Assembly (NCBI GenBank): GCA_004299465.1
Contig: SCST01000231.1
Coordinates: 1 to 9,681 of the forward strand
Direction of reading: 5' to 3'
Source: Methylovulum sp.
Lineage (GTDB): Bacteria; Pseudomonadota; Gammaproteobacteria; Methylococcales; Methylomonadaceae
DNA length: 9,681 bases
The stretch's first letter is position 1, and every line of letters begins with the position of its first letter. Position numbers and translations under genes: made by a program. Positions 1 to 5,136 of the stretch are shown here, piece by piece. Under the pieces are notes generated by a model, which was not told where the DNA came from, did not search any database, and saw only the letters and a list, made by a program, of their open reading frames with translations.

Positions 1-440
1 CCGCAATCATTATGGCCAGCGCCGGATTGTATGTCGCCGGATGGTTTCCCCGCTTTGCCTATATCGAAAAAGCCGGCATGCACTTCTGGAAGAAAATAGA
101 ACCTTTCGGCCGTAAACTCATCCCGGTGAAGAACCGCACGCAAGCCTACCTGTTCGGCATGGTCTGGGGCTGGTTGCCCTGCGGCTTGGTTTATGCTGCG
201 CTGGCACTTGCCGCAACCGCCGGCGATGTCGGTAAAAGCGCACTCACCATGTTGTCTTTTGGCTTGGGAACTTTACCGGCAGTGATGGGAGTGGGTATAA
301 TGACCGGGATATTAACAAGGCTCTCCAGAATGCAACGATTCAAACAGGCTATCGGCTTGTTTATGATAGCGCTAGCCCTGTTAGCGGCTCTGCCATGGCT
401 GAATCCTATGGCAATTACGACACACGCAGCAAACCATTAA
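1..440 (+). CDS. TauE/SafE-family (sulfite exporter-like) membrane protein, 3' part only
   Basis: This is the C-terminal part of an inner-membrane protein. The frame is open to the left edge, so the ATG at 12 is probably internal and the true start lies outside the window. About 145 residues are visible. Three hydrophobic segments can be seen: one around the motif GMVWGWLPCGLVYAAL, one rich in Gly/Ala/Leu (SFGLGTLPAVMGVG...) and one near the C-terminus (AIGLFMIALALLAALPWL). A basic, aromatic stretch precedes the first. The W-x-P-C-G-L-V-Y-A motif is what I recognise from the TauE/SafE or UreH-like transporters often found near cytochrome oxidase (cco) and copper-handling genes. The substrate cannot be read from the sequence. 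It ends 11 bases before the start of the sigma-54 activator, so the two are probably cotranscribed. The family call is fairly safe; any specific role is a guess. Confidence 0.75.
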   Translation, partial: AIIMASAGLYVAGWFPRFAYIEKAGMHFWKKIEPFGRKLIPVKNRTQAYLFGMVWGWLPCGLVYAALALAATAGDVGKSALTMLSFGLGTLPAVMGVGIMTGILTRLSRMQRFKQAIGLFMIALALLAALPWLNPMAITTHAANH

Positions 441-444
441 GAGG
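441..444 (+). promoter_or_regulatory. Ribosome binding site that sets the start of the sigma-54 activator
   Basis: GAGG lies 7 bases before the ATG at 452 and directly after the TAA of the upstream gene. It supports 452 over the earlier in-frame ATG at 395, which would overlap the membrane-protein gene by 46 bases and add 19 residues with no family character. Confidence 0.7.
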
Positions 445-451
445 TACACCT

Positions 452-1408
452 ATGGATCACTTTAGTTCGATCATTGGCCAATCCCCGGCATTGGATTCCT
501 TAATTCGTAGCGCCAAAATAGCAGCTTCCACGGATGTCACCATCCTGATTAAAGGCGAAACAGGCACAGGCAAAGAGGTGCTCGCTACGGCCATTCAAAA
601 AAGCAGCGCCCGCGCCAACAAAAAATTCATCACCTTAAATTGCGCCGCGCTACCCGAAGGCTTAATCGAATCGGAACTGTTCGGCCATAAAAAAGGCGCG
701 TTTACAGGAGCCAATACCAGTACCCAGGGAATTTTTAAAGCGGCTGACGGCGGCACATTATTTCTCGACGAAATTAATTCATTGCCCTTATCAATACAGG
801 GCAAATTATTGCGTTTCCTGGATTCCGGTGAATGCCTGCCGATCGGCGAGACAACTTCATATAAAGTCGATGTGCGTATTATTGCAGCAACGAACACTGA
901 CCTGAACACGCAGATAGCCGCCGGTGAATTCAGACAGGATTTGTATTTCAGGCTTAATGTGGTCCCCCTGGAACTGCCGCCGCTGGCAAAACGTAGCGAA
1001 GATATTGAATACCTGATCAAACATTTTCTTAACCTGTTCTCAAATACGCATTCAATTGAAGCGCCGCAATTCAGCAAGCCCGCATTAAAAACATTAAAAG
1101 CCTATAAATGGCCCGGCAATATCCGTGAATTGCGCAATTTATGCGAAAGACTGAGCATCTTATTATCAGGAAGAATCATTGAGCCGGAAAACCTTCCCAG
1201 CGAATTCCGTTCTTTTGAAAATGCCAGCCGATCAACTGGCTTTACGCTGCCGGAAGCAGGCTTGCAACTGGATATATTAGAAGCCGATTTGATCTATCAA
1301 GCATTGGACCGCACCAAAGGCAATCGCAGCAAATCCGCCAAACTGCTTGGACTCTCCAGGGATACCTTGCTTTACCGCATGCAAAAATACGGTTTTACAG
1401 CACATTAA
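452..1408 (+). CDS. Sigma-54-dependent transcriptional activator without a sensory domain (AAA+ and Fis-type HTH)
   Basis: This 318-residue enhancer-binding protein uses ATP hydrolysis to remodel sigma-54 RNA polymerase and open promoters. The AAA+ domain begins almost at the N-terminus: Walker A GETGTGKE (35-42), sigma-54 contact loop GAFTGA (82-87) and Walker B GGTLFLDE (100-107), followed by the conserved FRQDLYFRLNVVPLELPPL stretch with arginine-finger candidates and by WPGNIREL. The C-terminus has a Fis-type helix-turn-helix (about 288-315, GNRSKSAKLLGLSRDTLLYRM). There is no receiver, PAS or GAF domain. As in PspF, activity would have to be controlled by a partner protein or by expression level. 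It probably shares a transcript with the TauE/SafE gene. I found no convincing -24/-12 promoter in the window, so the targets are unknown. The family is certain; the regulon is not. Confidence 0.93.
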   Translation: MDHFSSIIGQSPALDSLIRSAKIAASTDVTILIKGETGTGKEVLATAIQKSSARANKKFITLNCAALPEGLIESELFGHKKGAFTGANTSTQGIFKAADGGTLFLDEINSLPLSIQGKLLRFLDSGECLPIGETTSYKVDVRIIAATNTDLNTQIAAGEFRQDLYFRLNVVPLELPPLAKRSEDIEYLIKHFLNLFSNTHSIEAPQFSKPALKTLKAYKWPGNIRELRNLCERLSILLSGRIIEPENLPSEFRSFENASRSTGFTLPEAGLQLDILEADLIYQALDRTKGNRSKSAKLLGLSRDTLLYRMQKYGFTAH

Positions 1409-1447
1409 AACTCGAGAGACACATTGCGCCGCGTCCCTGTGTTAAAT

Positions 1448-1489
1448 GTTTCTTGCGAAACGGCTTGTTGCTCAAAAGAGTAACAAGCC
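1448..1489 (+). repeat. Two abutting hairpins (5-bp stem, then 12-bp stem with AAAA loop)
   Basis: The first hairpin is GTTTC-TTGC-GAAAC (1448-1461). The second starts at the next base: left arm 1462-1473, loop AAAA 1474-1477, right arm 1478-1489. Its 12 pairs are all complementary on the plus strand with one G-U pair (1470 with 1481); on the minus strand that pair becomes an A-C mismatch. The RNA structure therefore favours plus-strand transcription, that is, the 3' end of the sigma-54 activator mRNA. No T-run follows, so it may be a 3'-end stabiliser or part of a repeat element rather than a classical terminator. Confidence 0.6.
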
Positions 1490-1568
1490 AACGACTCCCG
1501 CCATCTCGCTTGCCTACCAACTTGATTTAACGATTGCTTATCGCCCGCGCGTCGCAAAGGCTTGGAGA

Positions 1569-1653
1569 CCAGGTTTTGCCTGGACCTGTTCTTGTCAGGC
1601 ACAGCCTGAACTCCATGACTCCGGGAAGTTATTATTGACCCTATCCTGACAAG
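1569..1653. repeat. Nested palindromes downstream of the AMMECR1 gene
   Basis: Three inverted repeats are visible. CCAGG (1569-1573) pairs with CCTGG (1579-1583). TCAGGC (1595-1600) pairs with GCCTGA (1604-1609) over a 3-base loop. CTTGTCAGG (1591-1599) also matches CCTGACAAG (1645-1653) perfectly over 9 bases, so the last two helices are mutually exclusive. The far arm ends 8 bases from the AMMECR1 stop codon. The block may fold at the 3' end of the minus-strand Memo-AMMECR1 transcript. No poly-T tract is seen. Confidence 0.5.
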
Positions 1654-1660
1654 CATCGCG

Positions 1661-2218
1661 CTACGGCATGACTTCGGTGCGATAGCGATAAACCCGGATA
1701 GTTTCAGACCAATAATCGGGACTCAAACCCGCTTTTTGTTTTAAATGCTTCAGGAATTGCCCAGGATTGGGCAAAGACTCCCATACTGAAGGCAGAAAAG
1801 TTCCGCGTCGATAACCTTCTTCGATAATCAGGCCGTCTATTCCTGGCTCAAGCTTGGCCAACAAATCCTGTTCAGACGTAAATAGAATGGGTTCCGGCGG
1901 CGTCAGTATCGAGATATGGATGTCCAGTTCGTTTAATTCACCAGCTTCCAGAGGCGGAAAGCGGGGGTCCTTAAAGGCGGCTGAATAAGCATTTTCGGCG
2001 ACATCTTCCGCAAGCGGCCTGACGGCCTCCAACATGCCGATACAACCGCGTAATTGATGGTGTTTTTGCAGCGTTACAAAAGTCGCTCGCGGCTCTGTTA
2101 ATTCAGCCGGAAAATCAGCCAACACGATTTTTAATGGCCGGCCTGTCCGCACACCATGCTCAATCGCATTTTTCGCCAATGCCAGCAGCCGCTGCCGGTG
2201 TTCTTTACTCAATGACAT
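1661..2218 (-). CDS. amrA: AMMECR1-domain protein (AmmeMemoRadiSam system protein A)
   Basis: This 185-residue soluble protein is the AMMECR1 member of the AmmeMemoRadiSam trio. The diagnostic motif LRGCIG lies at about residues 56-61, followed by the typical VRPLAEDVAENAYSAAFKDPRFPPL and by LDIHISILTPPEPI. The domain fills the whole protein, at the usual length for bacterial and archaeal members. No enzymatic activity is established; the invariant Arg-Gly-Cys loop has long been suspected to be a binding or reactive site. I prefer the ATG at 2218 over 2227: an AGGG (2232-2229) lies 10 bases before 2218 but only 1 base before 2227. With this start the gene overlaps the upstream Memo gene by 14 bases, which suggests translational coupling and a single transcript. 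The symbol follows the AmmeMemoRadiSam naming and is a convention rather than a proven function. Confidence 0.9.
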   Translation of the reverse strand: MSLSKEHRQRLLALAKNAIEHGVRTGRPLKIVLADFPAELTEPRATFVTLQKHHQLRGCIGMLEAVRPLAEDVAENAYSAAFKDPRFPPLEAGELNELDIHISILTPPEPILFTSEQDLLAKLEPGIDGLIIEEGYRRGTFLPSVWESLPNPGQFLKHLKQKAGLSPDYWSETIRVYRYRTEVMP

Positions 2219-2984
2219 AAGCACCATACCCTACCACCCGGCTTTTATCGCCCGCCGTATCGCCGGAATTACGCAAGTCAATGGTCTTAATCGTCAATGA
2301 TTTTTCCTGGGCTACCTTTAATAATCCGCTGACCGGAACCCTGCCGCAAGCAGATTCAACACCCAGTTTTTCATAATGCAACTGTTCTATTACCGCACTG
2401 GTCGCTTTATCAAGCCGCTGAGCCGTTACATAATCATGGTAATGGCTAAGGTCAGAGCTGATGACAATCAGTGTTTCATCGCCGCCCCACAGCGCATTAA
2501 TCACCTGGCCGACCTGTTCCGCTGAGGCGTCGCCGGCGACGATGGGCACAATCTTGAAGTTACCCAAAGTTTCCTGTAAAAAAGGTAAATGCACTTCCAG
2601 GCTGTGCTCATAAGCATGTGCCTGTTCGATATATTCTACAAAAGGCAGACAGAGTATAGTCCCTACGGCGGCCAGATCGACAGGGATACTGCCCAGCGGG
2701 GTTGTAAACGATTCCGCCCGGCTTACGGCCATGCCCCTGAAAGCAACATGATGAGACGGCCCGATAAGCACTACCCTGGTAATCAGCCCATGCGCTTTCT
2801 TTAATCGTGCATAAGCGCTTGCCGCTACGGGGCCTGAATAAATATAGCCCGCATGAGGCGCTATAATGGCTTTAGGAACTTTCTCTCCGGTATCAGCATC
2901 ATTCAGGTAGCGTTCTATCATGACATGAAGCTGTTTCGGGTTTGCCGGATAAAAGGTTCCTGCTACAGCGGGTAGTCTGTTCAT
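2205..2984 (-). CDS. amrB: Memo-family protein (AmmeMemoRadiSam system protein B)
   Basis: This 259-residue protein belongs to the Memo family, related in fold to class III extradiol (LigB-type) dioxygenases. Recognisable blocks are RLPAVAGTFYP at the N-terminus, IIAPHAGYIYSG (His44), GPSHH (His78/His79), HSLEVHLPFL (His127, Glu130, His132), SSDLSHY (Asp178, His181) and ACGRVPVSGLL (Cys213). His44, the GPSHH histidine and Cys213 appear to match the His-His-Cys set reported to bind metal in human MEMO1, so the pocket looks intact. There is no signal peptide or membrane segment. The start at 2984 is backed by AAGAGGA (2998-2992). It is first in a two-gene minus-strand operon with the AMMECR1 gene and divergent from its radical SAM partner. 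The family is certain; the reaction is unknown. Confidence 0.93.
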   Translation of the reverse strand: MNRLPAVAGTFYPANPKQLHVMIERYLNDADTGEKVPKAIIAPHAGYIYSGPVAASAYARLKKAHGLITRVVLIGPSHHVAFRGMAVSRAESFTTPLGSIPVDLAAVGTILCLPFVEYIEQAHAYEHSLEVHLPFLQETLGNFKIVPIVAGDASAEQVGQVINALWGGDETLIVISSDLSHYHDYVTAQRLDKATSAVIEQLHYEKLGVESACGRVPVSGLLKVAQEKSLTIKTIDLRNSGDTAGDKSRVVGYGAYVIE

Positions 2985-3118
2985 ACGTTTTTCCTCTTAT
3001 TTCCTGACCGGGATTAATTATATTATTTGAACATCAGTCTATAGGCGTATGCACTGGCCTGCAAACTTCATGCTTCAGTGACAAAACAATTTATTAAATG
3101 GTTCATAGGAGAAACAGG
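2985..3118. promoter_or_regulatory. Divergent control region between the Memo and radical SAM genes
   Basis: This AT-rich spacer of 134 bases separates divergent partners of one system, so both promoters must lie in or near it. On the minus strand a perfect TATAAT (3022-3017) would place a transcription start about 25 bases before the Memo ATG, but no good -35 box sits 16-18 bases upstream of it. On the plus strand TTGAAC (3027-3032) is a possible -35 box with only a poor -10 (TATGCA, 3048-3053). These promoter calls are weak. Shared control of the two directions is an inference from the arrangement. Confidence 0.35.
3108..3111 (+). promoter_or_regulatory. Ribosome binding site that sets the start of the radical SAM gene
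   Basis: GGAG, within AGGAGA, lies 7 bases before the ATG at 3119. It rules out the in-frame ATG at 3098, which lies upstream of this site and would place the site inside the coding sequence. Confidence 0.75.
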
Positions 3119-4222
3119 ATGACCGAGTTTATTGCCCATGCCCGAGGAATACAAGCCGACACCGTTAAAACCCATTATTGGCACAAATTGGATGACGGTC
3201 GTATCCAATGCGATGTTTGTCCGAGATTCTGTAAATTACACCCAGACCAGCGCGGCCTGTGCTTCGTCAGGCAAAACCTCGACGACCAGGTTGTCATGAC
3301 CAGTTACGGCCGCTCCAGTGGTTTTGCCATTGATCCTATTGAAAAAAAGCCGTTGAACCATTTCTTGCCCGGCACGCCGGTGTTCTCGTTCGGCACAGCC
3401 GGTTGCAACCTGGCCTGTAAATTTTGCCAGAATTGGGACATCAGCAAATCGCGCGAAATGGATACATTGATGAGCCTGGCATCGCCGGATGCGATTGCGC
3501 AAGCAGCGCTGGACTATGGCTGCGACAGTGTCGCTTATACCTATAACGACCCTGTAGTGTTCCATGAATATGCCATTGACACCGCCAAGGCCTGTAGAAA
3601 TCTCGGCATAAAATCTGTAGCGGTTTCGGCAGGCTATCAATGCGCCGCACCGAGGGCCGAATTTTATCAATGGATGGATGCCGCCAATATCGACTTAAAA
3701 GCCTTCAGCGAGCGTTTTTATCATGAAATTGCCGGCGGCCATTTGCAGCCGGTTTTGGAAACCCTGCAATACATTAAGCATGAAACCTCCGTTTGGCTGG
3801 AACTGACGACATTGATTATTCCCGGCGAAAATGATTCGGAACCAGAACTGGAAGCGATGACGCAGTGGGTCGTCGAGTATCTGGGACCTGATGTACCCAT
3901 GCATTTTTCCGCCTTTCACCCGGATTGGAAAATGCTGGACAAACCGCCTACGCCGGTATCGTCATTATTACAGGCTCGCAACATCGCGTTAAAAAACGGT
4001 GTGTATTATGCTTACGTAGGCAATGTTCATGACAAGTCCGCAGACAGCACTTATTGCCACGGCTGCGGCAAGGTATTGATAGGCCGCGACTGGTATGAAT
4101 TGTCGGAATGGAATTTGGACGCGCATGGCTGTTGCCGTTTTTGCGGCGAACGCTGTGCTGGCGTGTTTAACGCCAAACCGGGAAGCTGGGGCGCGAAGCG
4201 GCAAGCGGTTATTATGGGCTGA
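3119..4222 (+). CDS. amrS: AmmeMemoRadiSam system radical SAM enzyme
   Basis: This 367-residue enzyme resembles pyruvate-formate-lyase-activating proteins. The [4Fe-4S]/SAM motif is CNLACKFC (Cys96, Cys100, Cys103), preceded by FSFGTAGC. An N-terminal cysteine set, C-x2-C-x3-C with a fourth Cys ten residues on (Cys31, 34, 38, 48; CDVCPRFCKL...RGLC), could hold a further metal centre. The C-terminus carries a zinc-ribbon-like pair, CHGCG (313-317) and CRFCG (339-343), with two extra cysteines at 338 and 346. It would generate a 5'-deoxyadenosyl radical. The substrate is unknown; glycyl-radical activation or modification of a partner protein are guesses from the family. It is divergent from the Memo-AMMECR1 pair, which completes the three-part set. 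The start is fixed by the GGAG at 3108-3111. The next gene is 377 bases away behind its own likely promoter. Confidence 0.93.
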   Translation: MTEFIAHARGIQADTVKTHYWHKLDDGRIQCDVCPRFCKLHPDQRGLCFVRQNLDDQVVMTSYGRSSGFAIDPIEKKPLNHFLPGTPVFSFGTAGCNLACKFCQNWDISKSREMDTLMSLASPDAIAQAALDYGCDSVAYTYNDPVVFHEYAIDTAKACRNLGIKSVAVSAGYQCAAPRAEFYQWMDAANIDLKAFSERFYHEIAGGHLQPVLETLQYIKHETSVWLELTTLIIPGENDSEPELEAMTQWVVEYLGPDVPMHFSAFHPDWKMLDKPPTPVSSLLQARNIALKNGVYYAYVGNVHDKSADSTYCHGCGKVLIGRDWYELSEWNLDAHGCCRFCGERCAGVFNAKPGSWGAKRQAVIMG

Positions 4223-4363
4223 CAAAGCACCGGAGTGCAGGACTGCCCGCCCTTACAGGTGTAGACTTTTAAAAAAGTATGCAATGCACTGCCTTGCCAT
4301 CCAGAACTACAGCGATAGATCAACACCGTTGTCATGCTTTTTCCCTGGCACAAGCTACAAGCA

Positions 4364-4393
4364 TTGAGCTTGAAGTTACGAAGCAGATATAAT
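4364..4393 (+). promoter_or_regulatory. Sigma-70-type promoter candidate for the methanopterin/methylofuran operon
   Basis: TTGAGC (4364-4369) and a perfect TATAAT (4388-4393) are separated by 18 bases on the plus strand. Transcription would begin near 4400 and give a leader of about 200 nt before the first ATG at 4600. It is the best promoter-like match I found in the window. An inverted repeat (CAAGCT 4351-4356, AGCTTG 4367-4372) overlaps the -35 box and could be an operator. This is sequence reading only. Confidence 0.5.
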
Positions 4394-4432
4394 GGCAAAG
4401 TTTTCCCGGGCATAGACAGCAACCCCAGCCTA

Positions 4433-4492
4433 CAGCTTTATAAGCAAAGCTGCTGCCATCCAACCAGAAACCAGCTTGTTTGTCAGCGGCAG
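4433..4492 (+). promoter_or_regulatory. Leader hairpin with competing alternative pairings
   Basis: CAGCTTT (4433-4439) and AAAGCTG (4446-4452) form a perfect 7-bp stem over a 6-base loop. The right arm (AAGCTG, 4447-4452) can instead pair with a second CAGCTT copy (4472-4477), and CTGCC (4453-4457) with GGCAG (4488-4492). The leader can therefore adopt at least two exclusive folds. This resembles attenuator-like leaders, but there is no T-run and no visible sequestration of a Shine-Dalgarno site. The structure is seen; a regulatory role is inferred. Confidence 0.4.
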
Positions 4493-4599
4493 TTTGAATA
4501 CCCTGTTACCCAAGCCCAATAAGCAACACGACCTAATCACGCTAATCGGCTATTGCCGCGCATCCACTCAATCCATAAACGCCGACTCCAATATATTTA

Positions 4600-5136
4600 A
4601 TGGACAAACCTCGATTAGCCTGGGCGATTACCGGCTCAGGACACTACATAGAAGAATGCCTGGAATTTTTACTGACCCTGGATGCCGTGGATTTATATAT
4701 CAGCCCGGCCGGCGAAGAAGTGTTGAAAATGTACAGCATCGACCTCAAAGACATCCGCGAAAAAATGCCGGTGTACCGCGACAAAGCCGCCTCCGCGCCG
4801 CCGGTCGGGCGTTTTTACAAAGGCCATTACCATACCTTCGTGATGGCGCCCGCAACCTCGAACACCGTCGCCAAATGTGTGCTCGGCATCGCCGACACCC
4901 TGGTGACCAATTTGTATTCACAGGCCGGTAAGTGCCGCGTGCCCAGCATCGTTTATCCCTGTGACATTGCGCCGGAAATGGAGACCACCGCGCCCGGCGG
5001 CAAGGTCATGGTCTACCCGCGCAAAATCGACCTGGAAGGCACGAATAGATTACGCGGCTTTGAATACACGACCGTCGTCGAGAGTGTAGCCGAGCTTGTC
5101 CATCACGTTAAGGCAAGGCTTGACGCGCTGAAATGA
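4600..5136 (+). CDS. dmrB: DmrB/AfpA-type flavoprotein (probable dihydromethanopterin reductase)
   Basis: This 178-residue cytosolic FMN flavoprotein is of the archaeoflavoprotein / homo-oligomeric flavoprotein fold. Visible hallmarks are an N-terminal strand and phosphate-binding loop AWAITGSGHYIEE (Gly12-Ser-Gly-His15), the flavin loop APATSNTVAKCVLGIADTLVTNL (from 83) and YPCDIAPE near residue 120. Family members with this N-terminus include archaeal DmrB, which makes the last reduction in tetrahydromethanopterin synthesis (dihydro- to tetrahydromethanopterin). That activity is inferred here from similarity and neighbours. It is the first gene of a four-gene operon, and its TGA overlaps the next ATG as ATGA (5133-5136). 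No clear Shine-Dalgarno site precedes the ATG (CCAATATATTTA), but the family N-terminus fixes the start. The alternative is a generic AfpA-like electron-transfer flavoprotein. Confidence 0.8.
   Translation: MDKPRLAWAITGSGHYIEECLEFLLTLDAVDLYISPAGEEVLKMYSIDLKDIREKMPVYRDKAASAPPVGRFYKGHYHTFVMAPATSNTVAKCVLGIADTLVTNLYSQAGKCRVPSIVYPCDIAPEMETTAPGGKVMVYPRKIDLEGTNRLRGFEYTTVVESVAELVHHVKARLDALK

Larger units (their letters stand above)
1409..1660. other. Hairpin-dense intergenic region between the convergent activator and AMMECR1 genes
   Basis: No credible gene lies in these 252 bases. Short reading frames on both strands lack a Shine-Dalgarno site and any family character. The stretch holds at least four inverted repeats, listed separately. 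It sits between two convergent genes, so it may carry the 3' ends of both transcripts. None of the hairpins is followed by a clear T-run, so standard intrinsic terminators are not evident. The density of palindromes suggests a dispersed repetitive extragenic element, which a genome-wide search would settle. Confidence 0.5.
4223..4599. other. Intergenic region ahead of the C1-cofactor operon
   Basis: No credible gene lies in these 377 bases; short frames here are unsupported. From left to right it holds: a weak hairpin GCAC-CGGA-GTGC (4227-4238) just after the radical SAM stop; an AT palindrome ACTTTT/AAAAGT (4265-4278); an inverted repeat CAAGCT/AGCTTG (4351-4356 and 4367-4372); a strong promoter candidate (4364-4393); and a leader of about 200 nt with a 7-bp hairpin and alternative pairings (4433-4492) and a small CGGC-TATT-GCCG hairpin (4547-4558). 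No match to a riboswitch class that I know is evident. Confidence 0.6.

Noticed and set aside
595..1077. A 160-codon minus-strand open frame inside the sigma-54 activator
   Set aside because: It is antisense to the conserved AAA+ core and reads as low-information sequence with no recognisable motif.
1446..1656. Small frames on both strands in the hairpin-dense spacer
   Set aside because: Palindromic sequence yields open frames on both strands by symmetry; there is no start context or protein-like composition.
2219..2227. Upstream ATG for the AMMECR1 gene
   Set aside because: It has only 1 base between AGGG and the ATG, whereas 2218 has a workable 10-base spacing. The choice changes the protein by three residues only.
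3179..3196. TGGCAC at about 3180 (and again at about 4346) as a possible sigma-54 -24 element
   Set aside because: Neither has the required GC of a -12 element at the right spacing, so a sigma-54 promoter is not supported.
4051..4422. Short frames on both strands in and around the 4223-4599 gap, for example 4095-4367 and 4334-4522 (plus) and 4051-4422 (minus)
   Set aside because: They lack Shine-Dalgarno sites, overlap the radical SAM gene or run through the promoter and hairpins, and resemble no protein family that I know.
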